In this document: in pieces, positions 1 through 9,678 of the stretch | Numbering within the stretch: position 1 is the first letter of the stretch | Layout: each line of letters begins with the position of its first letter | Assembly: GCA_037447655.1 (NCBI GenBank) | Contig: JBBHKE010003048.1 | Coordinates: forward strand, 400,036 to 460,035 | Direction of reading: 5' to 3' | Origin: Zygnema cylindricum | Lineage: Eukaryota > Streptophyta > Zygnematophyceae > Zygnematales > Zygnemataceae | Length of the DNA stretch: 60,000 bases | Made by a program: the position numbers and the translations under genes | The notes under the pieces: model-generated | Databases searched by the model: none | The model's input: only the letters and a program-made list of their open reading frames with translations | What the model was told of the DNA's origin: nothing

Positions 1-693
1 TACAGTGTGAAACGTACGAAATTTACGAAATTTACGAAACAAGCGAATACTACGTAGTTTTCGGAAAAAAGTCCAAATCCGTACGAATTGGACAACTATG
101 CTTAAGATGTGTAAAAGCGTACGAAAATGTCAGAAAGGTTAGTGGGTGGCAACAGAAGCATGAAATAATATCCTACGTCAAAGATTTTCTTGCGGCTTCT
201 GGTAGCATCGCATCCTCCCTGGCGGAAGGCACATGTCATATGCGACGTGTACCCACCTGGTCGCGCGGTCGTCGTGGATATTTGTGCACTTTTCCACGAG
301 GCACGATGCTATTCGTTCAGACGATGAGAATTGACCTACTCCGGGTCACTTGTTGCGAACTGGAAGTGTCAGACGATGGCGTATCCGATTATGCATCCGA
401 CAGTCCACGTTTACGCCCATAAACGTGGAGAATTGAAATTCTTCATTCAATAGCCTTGTTTTTGTGACATTTTTTTTTTTGGGTACGGTACTGTACGAAA
501 CTGTATGGCTTTCAGTAAACAACTGCATTTTTTCCCAAATGGAACCTCACTCTAACTGACATTCAGCGCGACAAATAGTACTAACGTCATATTGACGTCA
601 AACGATACGGACTGACAGATTTTGTACGTCTACGTAATTTAGTGTTCATAATTTCAGCGCGGATAATTTTGCCGACATAACCCAATATAGAGT
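1..693. other. Intergenic, repeat-derived, no gene seen
   Basis: No convincing reading frame is present. The start holds a short TTTACGAAA repetition (about 15-45), and the whole stretch is rich in TACG/CGTA, like the transposon islands elsewhere in the window. It is probably decayed transposon sequence. The short frames on both strands have no recognisable protein features. Confidence 0.4.
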
Positions 694-701
694 ACTTAAA
701 T

Positions 702-1454
702 CATAGTTGTTCACGGCGATTAGTGCGAACGTTCCAATCGCGACAAATTATACGTAACGAACGCATTGAACCTTTTGAACAAATCGTTAAAAATCGTTAA
801 TAAATTTCCTTCCGTACTATTTCGTACATGAAAAAAAAAAAAACTTATACACCTAGCGCAGTTTGCAAGTTTTTTCGCGTTAAATGATGGTAAAATATTA
901 AATTGTTTGTATACATACCACACTCAATGTTGGTATTGGAATTTCTTAATCAACTGGTATTGGAGACGTCAATATTAGTTTACGCCATACACGTGGCTTA
1001 CCTGGGTTCGAACGTCCGCAAAAGTAAAATTTCGTCAAATTCCGTAGGGGAGGCAGCTTCCTCGCAGTTTCGTTTTCAGTATTCCATGGCGGCTTCTTTC
1101 AAAAAAAAATGAAGAAGACGCCCGTACAAATTTCAGACTTACCGCGCGAAATTAGTGTGACGTTAAAACCCTCTCTTCGAAAATGTCCGTACATTTTCGA
1201 TGAAATAACGTACAGGTTCCGTGATATTTCTGTTCAGTTCACTGAACAGAAAGTACCAATAACTATGTCGTATATTTTCCTGGAATTCCGTACATATCCG
1301 TAAAAATATGTACAGTTACCGTAATTTATTAACAGGTCCCGTATTTTTCCAGTCTCAGTTTACAGTAGAGGTTTTTTTGCGATTTTTTCAAAAGTCACGA
1401 ATTATACGTTTCAATCGAGAAAAATGAAAAAATCGCTCGATTTGAACATCTATG
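702..1454 (+). mobile_element. hAT-like non-autonomous DNA transposon, copy A
   Basis: The element begins CATAGTTGTTCA and ends TGAACATCTATG, which are imperfect 12-bp terminal inverted repeats. It is flanked by a perfect 8-bp direct repeat ACTTAAAT at 694-701 and 1455-1462. An 8-bp target duplication is typical of the hAT superfamily; that superfamily assignment is inference, because no transposase is encoded in its 753 bp. The right arm (about 1080-1454) and left arm (about 702-860) recur in the copies at 7379-8340 and 8690-9380, and the right arm again at 36590. The element contains long A runs and the palindrome around TTCAGTTCACTGAA. Confidence 0.75.
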
Positions 1455-1462
1455 ACTTAAAT

Positions 1463-1583
1463 AAATTAGAATAAACTTCCTATGTGAAAAAGTTCTATCA
1501 CATAAATTAGAGTTCATTACTCTAATTTTTTTTTTGGTTTTTTTACTCTAATTTTTTCACTACTCTAATTACGATTCGCGGTG
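1463..1583 (+). mobile_element. Right end of a TA-flanked MITE, interrupted by the hAT-like copy A
   Basis: The segment ends TACGATTCGCGGTG followed by TA at 1584-1585. This is the same right terminus as the complete element 49580-51003. Its interior carries the same ATTAGAGT/ACTCTAAT words. The hAT-like element at 702-1454 sits directly to its left. The duplicated ACTTAAAT with flanking ATTAGA text resembles the interior of the TA element near 50630-50650. The hAT element therefore probably jumped into this older element. I did not find the left terminus between 1 and 690. Confidence 0.5.
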
Positions 1584-1585
1584 TA

Positions 1586-3617
1586 CTGTAGTTTTTCCCC
1601 TTCCATTCTGATGAACGAGGAAAGTGATTATTTACAGATTTCCAAGAATTGTGGAGAAAAAGGCCATTAAATTCAATCCGCTCTGGTCTATGACGTGTGG
1701 CGCGATACGTGTGACCATGACGTGGAGATATTAACTAGAAAACCTGCGTGAACGCTACATGTTTCATGAGCCGCCAAAGTACATTAAAGTGCGCACGCGT
1801 ACAGCTAAGCAAACAATTGTTTCAACTTGTGATGCCGCCCTTACATATCCACATACTGAAGTACCCAGTCTTTATAATAAACGATAAAATAGAAACGAAC
1901 AGCTTGAACAATTTTTTTGACGTTCGAACATTTAATTTTAATGTTTCCTCTACAACCAGATGGGTTTTCCATCGCAAGTTTTGCAATGAAGTATTTTTTT
2001 TTTCTAGACAAATTCTGAATATTACCTAAAAAGGCTCCAGCATCCGGGGAGCCAACGTGGGGCCTCCTTGTTGCTTATTCTACCATCAAGAGGACCGATC
2101 GACATCGACGACCTTTGCGGTTGTGGACCTTACTTTATTATGGTAGTAAGTAATCTTCTTCAATAGTAAGGTGAAGACTTTATTAAGTTTAAATTTTTTG
2201 AAAAATACATTAAAAAAATACAGCAACAATAATGTAAAAAAAATAATTATGAAGTTGAATTTTCTTTTTTTGGATGAAACGGTTAACACTTTTTGCGTGA
2301 AAGAACTAGGATAAAAAACTGGCGACCAACAAGGTACAAACAAATTCTAGGAATGTACATCTAGCAAAAGATCAGAAAACGACTTTTTAATAGTTTACAA
2401 ATGGTTAAGACGAGGTACATTTGGATGCAATCAGACAGACAAAGGAAGAAGTTGAACCCCAAGCTCTGATGTCACTTCTAGTTCTACTGTCATTTATATC
2501 CATCATATTTGAAGTAGATTGAACAGTTAGCTCCAAACCGATGAAAAAGTTTCCATTCATGAGCGCACTTCATATATCTTTGATTAACCACCGTTTACAT
2601 TTATCATGAAATGTTTACCACGGCACCTTTGGTGTGAGAACGGAAGACTGACTGAGTCAAGTTACACCCTTTGACACACACCGTAAATTATAAAAAATGT
2701 TCCACTATGACTAAAATGCCCTGGTTTTTTTGTAAAGCTAAAAGCGTAAATATTAGATGACTCAATTAAAAAAGCCCAGCTGTATGAGTAGTTAGCATAT
2801 TGAACTAAAGCTAAAGCATTTTCAAATGGATACAGTCATACATCATTTCAATGTTGCTGTACTCTATGCCATGTCTTCTACAGCCCTGGAGCACCAAAAT
2901 GTTCGGACTGAAAAATCAGGCAGCGTCTGCCAGAGGCAAAAGAACCCTAAAAAAATAAGAACAAAGACCTAACTGAAAAGGAGCAATGAAAAAGGAAGAA
3001 GAACCGACTACAAAAGAACAAAGAGAATGAATGAAGACCCCCAAAGGAGCAAATAGGAAGGAGGAAAACACGACTTCAAAGAGCTGTGGAAAAGAAAGAA
3101 AACCTAACTGCAAAAGAACAAAGAGAACGGAAGATCTGTGAAGGAGCGAAGTAAAAGGAAGAAGACGTGACTCTGGAGTTCAGGCAGTCTTTTAGTTCTT
3201 TAGTCTCATACTACAGAACTTACAGGGGAGTTCTATCACAGGTCTTTCCGTGGTGAAACACAAACAGCTTTGAGCATACTTCAATATTATCCTTCCAAGT
3301 CGTTTCTTCAAACATAGTTATGCAGTAAATTACACAAAATTTTGCCTAAAATATACAAAAGTGTCCTGCTTGTACCTGATCCCTCTCTAAGAGATATAAA
3401 AATAGACAACACATGATTATGTACAACAGGTTGAGAAATCCAGTAATCACTAGATGGGACGAATTGCAAATTTTAAGTCTTATAATAAACTGAAGCTAGT
3501 TTTATTGCAGCCAAGTCCTAAGCTTCTACTACCAGAAAATAAGTCCCATTGTCCCTCAGACAAAAGATATGTACGCGCTTTTGAAAGAACAGATACATTA
3601 CAAATACATCTGACCAT
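1586..3617. other. Intergenic region downstream of UVSSA
   Basis: No gene is recognised here. The part next to 3617 presumably carries the UVSSA 3' untranslated region, since that gene reads leftwards. The rest is AT-rich sequence with poly-A/T runs (2160-2280) and a purine-rich degenerate repeat (2935-3180) listed separately. Confidence 0.4.
2935..3180. repeat. Degenerate purine-rich minisatellite-like stretch
   Basis: Units of roughly 31-38 bp recur in the pattern CTAACTG...AAAAGAACAAAGAGAA...GGAAGAAG...GGAGC. At least six imperfect units can be lined up by eye (for example AAAAGAACAAAGAGAA at about 2974 and 3112). The strand is strongly purine-biased. No start codon or protein family fits. 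Confidence 0.4.
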
Positions 3618-6600
3618 TCACCAATTGTTGGAAACCAATGTTTGACGTCGACGATCCTCCTCCCTGACGATATGCTCTACAACAGCATCATTCACCCTTG
3701 TATTCAATAGCCGCTTCGAGAGCCTGTCCCTAGTCGTCTCCGGTTTTTGCAACATTGCAGCGAGCCCATTAGTCTTCTTCCTCTTCCTGTTTGTATCACT
3801 AGTGCGTACAGTTTCCACTGAATCTTCTCCAAGAATTTCATTATGGCCTTGCGAAGTTCCTGCAAGCGCCGCTTGTCTCAAAACTGCTTCATTATGCTCC
3901 CTTGCACACCTAGCACCTTTCCGTTTCAAAATCTCCTGTCTCTTCTGCTCTTGTTCAAGTCTGTCTCTCTTTCTAACATTGTTAATAGCCTCATGTGCCA
4001 ATTTGTTTCGTACGTCGGAGTCTTTTGTTTGTGATTTCCCCAGTCCATTCCTTTCTGCATTACTTTCTTCACATGCATCACCACAACGATCTGCATTCAT
4101 CCTATCATCATCATCAATCTGTCCTCTATCAGCAGCTCCATGCCTGTCACTTTTTTTGTTCTGACAGGCCTCGTCTTCGACTGCTATCGGTTGTCCTGTC
4201 TCATCTCGTGGTATTATGACGCCATGCAAAGGACATTTAAAAAAGTCTCTTCGCTTGCATAATCCTCCACTTTTTAGAGGGGCTTTGCAAGGCCGGTTGG
4301 GTAAAGCCTGAGGCTCATAATAGGAAGTCCGTTGACTAAACTCCTTCACTTTATCTGCGGGGAAAACAGCTTCAGAGTCCACAGGTCCCCAATGGTTATC
4401 TACATCAAGACCACGGCTGTCAATCTGAACGCAATGCTCTTCTCCCCAATGTTCAAGGTAATGACCCCATGGAATGACTGGTGCTTTCTGAAGGAGATCT
4501 TGATTCTCCTTCACAATTTTCCTATGAGAGACTTTAACTTCACTTCCCATTCCCGGTTTTTCTTCTCTGGTCTTACACGCCACCTTTTCCAAAGATGATC
4601 GTCCATGCTCATTGTTCACCGAAGCATCTCCACCTATTAATTCATTTTTTACTGCTTCAGTTGCTGTCCCACCTATCTTGGCTTCAATATCCTGACTCAC
4701 AATAGGTCCCGTCTCCCATTCCACCCCCTGTATATCCTCCTCGTCGTCTGAGCCAGTAGGACTACCTCTGAACAGCTCTTGAGTCAGACCATACTTCGCG
4801 CAATTGCTTCGAGCATCCAACAGTCGGTTCTTAAGATCAATAACACTTTTCAGGAGCAGTTCCGTCTGCTTCTGGTCATTTGTTTCAACTCGAAAGAGAA
4901 GAGTGAGGCCAACTTGAGTCGCTGGAATATGACGCTTGCATAACACCTTTAACAATTCCCGAAGAGAATCCAGGACTGCAGAATTATCTGCACTCACCCT
5001 TCTCCTCTTCTCCTCTGCAACTGTTTCAAGAGCTGCCCGCCTAACTTCTCTCGTGCCAAACATGGTCTCTTCATATTCATCGCCAGAGAATTCCTCTTCA
5101 CAAAATCCCGTGTTCTCCTTGTCAGCTGCACACAGATCACTTCCACTGCCTGAGCTTCCCAAAATCTCAAATGCTTGCTGCATTTGATCAAGGGTTGTCT
5201 CTATTTCCGCCCTCAATTCAGAAAAATTCTCCTGGAAGCGCTCCAACTTGACAGCAAGCACCTTCCGTATTCTCTCCTCTTTAATCCGTCGTTGCCGATC
5301 TTCTGCAACTCGCTGCTCCATAAGGTTAGGGAATTTGTACCTGAGAGTGTCCTTTAGGTACCGATAGCCCAAATGAAGAGCCCTGTAGTGCAGTCCGAAG
5401 GCATCATTCCATTTCTCTGTGAACTCAAGAGCTTTCTCACGGAGCATCAAAGCACGCTCGCTTGGAGGAGGAAGAGGAGATTCTGTTCGATGCCCAACTG
5501 TATGTTGAAGAAAAGATTCAAATGTGGAAACAAGCAGCCCTCGGAACAACTTGGAGCGCATAAAGAGTTCATCCACAATATAAAGAGAAAGGTAGCGCAC
5601 CTACGGATTTTCACGAGCAGCAAAACAAATAAATAAATAAAATTAAAATTAAAAATAATAATAATAAATAAATAAAATAATAATAAAAAAAAAAAACTGA
5701 GTTTCCTTGACTGAGTCTAATAAGATAAATGTGACCACAACTAACAAGGAAGGTTGCTTGGTGGATCTTGTTTCAAAAAATTTATGTTAGCCAAAGAATT
5801 TTAACATTTGCCAATGTCAATTGATAGTTGGACACCCAATCGGCTGTACGCACCCTTATGCATAAAAATGCATCTGGGTGAGAAACTGGAGAAAAGATCA
5901 GCTGCCCCCATAGCTTTTCAGCGCAACGAGGAATAGTAAGAAAAAATATAATAGCATTAAGTTCACTGATATTTGTTTCATAACCTACCTTTCCTGCTCT
6001 AAGTATCAAGCTACTAGCGAAATTGTCCTGGTTCAAACCTACGTGTTTCAATAAAGAACCTGAATTTCTTTGATAACTGCATGACTGACGGCAAAGAAAA
6101 TGTCTCAAGCGCTTTTGACAACTAACTTATGTGCTCCAAAGTCCAAAGTAAAAAATCTACAAGAGCAATGCACAGATTCACGTACATTTCCATTCCGGAA
6201 AAAAAAATTTGTTGAAAATCCATCTAATGATATACCAACACGCCAGATAAATAATTGACTCTCAGTAAAATTGAACACTGGTTAGGTTCAACTAATGGCT
6301 TTATCCAACATCTCCAATGATTAGGCCTTTCAGTAAAACAACCCCCAATCAGCCCATGCCATAACCTTTGAAATAGGCAAAATAGCAGGTAAAGAAAGGA
6401 GAAAGAAGCGGTTACAAAGAAATTTCACCATAAATATACCTGTGAATGATTTGCTCGTAACTTGTCTCCAAGAAGATCAAAAACATTTCGAAGATTTGAC
6501 TCTGATGAACGAGCGTAAGATTTTAATGTTCTTAACCCGGAGCTGTCTGGACGTAGGCCTGAACTGGAAGTAACCTCAGTCAAAATGCGAGAGATCTGTT

Positions 6601-6619
6601 CTCTTGTATCCAAAGCCAT
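3618..6619 (-). CDS. UVSSA: UV-stimulated scaffold protein A (UVSSA) homologue
   Basis: UVSSA stabilises CSB at stalled RNA polymerase II and brings TFIIH to the site in transcription-coupled nucleotide excision repair. Two exons are seen: 6440-6619 and 3618-5600, joined in phase 0 across an 839-nt GT-AG intron (donor CAG|GTATA, acceptor CGTAG|GTG). The product is 720 aa, close to the 709 aa of human UVSSA. Residues 1 to about 150 form the VHS-like N-terminal helical domain, with IVDELFMRS and WNDAFGLHY matching the family. An acidic patch ending in GVEWE (about 343-356) is a candidate TFIIH-binding segment. The hallmark DUF2043 zinc motif is C498-x9-C508-x7-C516-x2-H519, in the context LCKRRDFFKCPLHG. 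A basic C-terminal helix (RDRLSKRLLN) follows. The GTG at 5600 is the first codon of exon 2 rather than a start; the ATG at 6619 opens MALDTREQ. Identification is firm; the TFIIH patch is inferred. Confidence 0.93.
5601..6439 (-). other. UVSSA intron 1 with an AT-rich simple repeat
   Basis: This is the only intron of the gene. Next to its acceptor end, 5629-5697 is a low-complexity AAT/AAAT tract (AATAATAATAATAAATAAAT) that runs into a poly-A stretch. The reading frame at 5782-6108 on the minus strand lies inside the intron and has no family features. Confidence 0.7.
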
Positions 6620-7216
6620 GAAAGCCTGGAAGGTTTAAAAATAATAATGTACCGAGCCTCAAGTTGGAGTTACCGCATTTATAGAAAATTGAAGACAAAG
6701 GAACCTGTATTCTCTTGAAACTTAGGTTAGGGCGATCGTCCATGTACCAGACCTGCAGCTTGCACTTCAACTTTTCAAGGCAATTTTGATATTTAATTCC
6801 CAACCTATTGGTAAAGTTGCGTGTCGAACGGAAATTTTCGATGTTCCAGCCCGACACAAGTAAAATCAACTTTAAAAAAACCTTTTGACCTTTAATTTTC
6901 CATGCCTGAGCAATGAATAAGGTAACTACAAAAGATGTGAAGGTGTGTGAAGCTTCCCTGTGAAGGTGAATAGAGGAACCTTCTTTAGGCTCCTACTGAA
7001 AGGACAAAATATTCGACGTCGACTTGAAGTTGAATCATGCGTTCAAAACGTGCGAGGATTTCCTGCGGATTCCGCACGTAATTCTCCAAAAAGTTCGCAG
7101 GATATGATGATTTCCTGGATATCTGACGAATTATCCGCACTTTGTGAATATCGTACGGTTGCTAAAAGTGAAAACATACCACGCGCCCAGCCGTACATGG
7201 CAGATTCTATACAGTA
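6620..7216. promoter_or_regulatory. UVSSA 5' flank
   Basis: This is the presumed 5' UTR and promoter of UVSSA, located by position only. No clear TATA box or other element can be assigned. From 7217 on the sequence is transposon-derived, so the unique upstream sequence is at most about 600 bp. Confidence 0.35.
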
Positions 7217-7378
7217 CACCGCCAATCGCTATTAGCGTTGTGTACGCTAATCCCGTCCCGCTTTTTTTTTGATTTATTCTCAAATAGCGTAGTTTATTCT
7301 ATTTTTTTCTTTATTCTATTTAGGGTTATATTCAGTCACTCATGGAATAGTACCAAACTCTAAAATATTGTTTTTGAG
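7217..7378 (+). mobile_element. Left end of a TA-flanked MITE
   Basis: TA (7215-7216) is followed by CACCGCCAATCGCTATTAGCG. This is the left terminus of the family that is complete at 30484-30701, 49580-51003 and 51073-51656. I cannot find the matching right terminus. The sequence runs into the hAT-like copy at 7379, so the element looks truncated or interrupted. Confidence 0.45.
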
Positions 7379-8340
7379 CATAGTTGTTCAAATCGCACGA
7401 TTTTTTCCTTTTTTACGATTGAAACGTATAATTCGTGACTTTTGAAAAAATCGTTAAAAACGTCTACTGTAAACTGAAACTGACGTATTTACGGAAACCT
7501 ATAAACAAATTACTGTAACTGAAATTGTTTTACGGATATGTACGGAATAAAACGGGAAATATGCGTCGTAGTTATTGGTACTTTCTGTTCAATGAACTGA
7601 ACAGCAATACCACGGAAGTTGTACGTTTTAGAATCGAAAATGTACGGACATTTTCGAAAAGAGACGTTGAACGTCACCATAATTTCGCGCGTTCAATTTG
7701 AAATTTGTACAGGCGTCTTCTTCAATTTTTTTTGAAAGAAGACGCCATGGAACATTGAAAACGAAACCGCGAGGAAGCCGCTTCCCCATATCCTACCCTC
7801 CTCCCTCCCAAGCTTTTGACTATCCTCGCCTCCGGACTTCGTCAAAAGCAATCATGCCCAGAAATCGAGGAGAGGAGTGGGTAAATGTCATTAGTTCTTG
7901 GTCTGTATTTTTTTTTTTGGAGTAATGCGCTGTCTGCGAGATAGAGAAAGAAGGCAGACAGAAGGCGGACATGTCTGTCTGTCAGATAGGCTCGGACAGA
8001 CGAAATTTCACAAAATTTTACCTTTGTGACATTCGAACCTGGGTACGTCACGTCCGCAGCGTATCCTATGATGGACGACTGGACTACTGGTTGGTGAAGA
8101 AATTTCGATATCGGCGTTGTGTGTGATAAAAATATAAAGGGTTTATTGTTTTACCGCTCATTTAACTGAAAAGACTTGCAAACTGCGTTATATATAATAG
8201 TTTTTTGTTTTTTTATGTACGGAATAGTACGGAAGGAAATTCATTAACGATTTTTTACGATTTGATCAAAAGGTTCAATGCGTTTGTTACGTATAATTCG
8301 TCGCGTACGGTACGTTCGCACTAATCGCCGTGAACAACTA
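7379..8340 (-). mobile_element. hAT-like non-autonomous transposon, copy B (inverted)
   Basis: It begins CATAGTTGTTCAAATCG and ends CGCCGTGAACAACTA. Read on the minus strand it matches copy A from end to end, except for a longer centre. That centre (about 7745-8150) contains a pyrimidine-rich block (CCTCCTCCCTCCC) and a TCTGTCTGTC block that are also present in copy C. No transposase is seen. The right-hand boundary runs straight into a palindrome, TATCGCGCTTCGCGCGATA (8340-8358), instead of a target duplication. Confidence 0.65.
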
Positions 8341-8689
8341 TCGCGCTTCGCGCGATAATTTTCTGTCCTTATCAATAACTGGGAGGGATTTACATCGCCC
8401 GGGCAAAATCCTCCTCGAAGGTCTCCGCCGCCCGCCAAATAGGACCTCCCCCCAATGTCTAATACCACCACGGTTTTTTATTTGTACCAATGTGTACTTC
8501 AAGCGTACTTTTTTTGACAAAATGACGTAAGTGACTGTGCGCAACCAAAATAGTCACTGTCATGATCAATTCCCTTTTATTTTTTATATATGTATCACAC
8601 TCCATGTGTGCATCGCTAAATTTTCGTCGACTGGTAACGGACAAATGCAAAATACGCTACAAACGAAATGAGTAGAGCCAGTATCACAT
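8341..8689. other. Unassigned insert between two hAT-like copies
   Basis: It starts with the near-perfect palindrome TATCGCGCTTCGCGCGATA, followed by a GC-rich block (8390-8455) unlike its AT-rich surroundings. It then returns to AT-rich sequence. No gene or known terminus is recognised. It could be the core of the composite or an independent insertion. Confidence 0.35.
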
Positions 8690-9380
8690 CTAGGGTGACT
8701 AAACATTTTTGTCAAAGTCCGTCTGTCTGACACTATCTGACAGGTAGCCATGGCCGCCTTCTCTCTCTATCTCTAAAACAGCATACGCCTGCACAGAAAT
8801 AAAGTACAGACCATGTACAAATGACATTTTTCACATTCAGCATTGCACGTGCAGCCTTCACGTGCTCCCACTCCTCCCCTCGATTTATGGGCATGGTTGC
8901 TTCTGTCGAATTCTGGAAGAGAAGAAAATAGAAAGCTTGGGAGGGAGGAGGATAGGTTAGAGGGAGGCGGCGTCCGTGCGGTTTCGTTTTAAACAGTCCA
9001 TGGCGCCTTCTTTTTAAAAAAAACGAAGTAGACGTTCGTACATTTTTCAAACTTAACGCACGCAAATAGTGTGAAATCCAACGTCTCTTTTTGAAAATAT
9101 CCGTACATTTGAGTAAAGATTACGTCCATGTTCCGTGAAATTTCTATTCAGTTTACTGGACAGATAATGCTAATAACTGCGACGTTTGTTCTCGTTAAAT
9201 TCCGCACATTACCGGGAAAAACTGTACAGTTTACGGGTAACGCTGTACCTTTGACATAAATTGACCGTTCAGTTTACCGGACAGAAAGTACATCGCGATT
9301 TTTTGCGATTTTTTCAACAGACACGAATTAAACGTTTAAATCGTAAAAAAGGAAAAAATCGCACGATTTGAACAATAGAA
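8690..9380 (+). mobile_element. hAT-like non-autonomous transposon, copy C
   Basis: The right arm (about 9000-9380) matches the copy A right arm, with GATTTTTTCAACAG... and ATCGCACGATTTGAACAATAG at the end. The internal pyrimidine/TCTGTCTG block matches the copy B centre in opposite orientation. The left terminus is not clear. The right flank ATTTTGAG (9381-9388) matches 7 of 8 bases of the TTTTTGAG that flanks copy B on its left (7371-7378). Copies B and C may therefore have been delivered as one composite of about 2 kb. Confidence 0.55.
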
Positions 9381-9678
9381 ATTTTGAGAAAATCCCAATT
9401 TGGTAACGTCCCGTACTAATCCTGGGATGCGACAGCCGACACCCATACCATGAGGCACAAGCGATTCTCGTCTCTCCAACTGAAATATTTCGCGCTCACC
9501 ATAGCAGCGTCGCGACCCATAGCCACATGAAGATGGTCTCCTCTTTCAGTCTTTAACTTGCAACACTTTTTTTTTTCTCTTTTCAATGCTCTACTCACTT
9601 CCTGTGTGGCCTGTTTGTCTGGATCAGAATCATTGTAGGTCAAGAATTAGGGTAAGAGCGTAAGTAGACCACGACTAG
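9381..9678 (+). promoter_or_regulatory. 5' flank of the GTG/GPHR gene
   Basis: These 298 bp lie between the transposon composite and the ATG at 9679, so the promoter and 5' UTR of the gene must lie here or overlap the transposon. No confident core-promoter element is visible. Confidence 0.3.

Noticed and set aside
5600-5600. GTG at 5600 as a start codon of UVSSA
   Set aside because: A AG|GTG acceptor precedes it and exon 6440-6619 supplies the missing N-terminal domain with an ATG.
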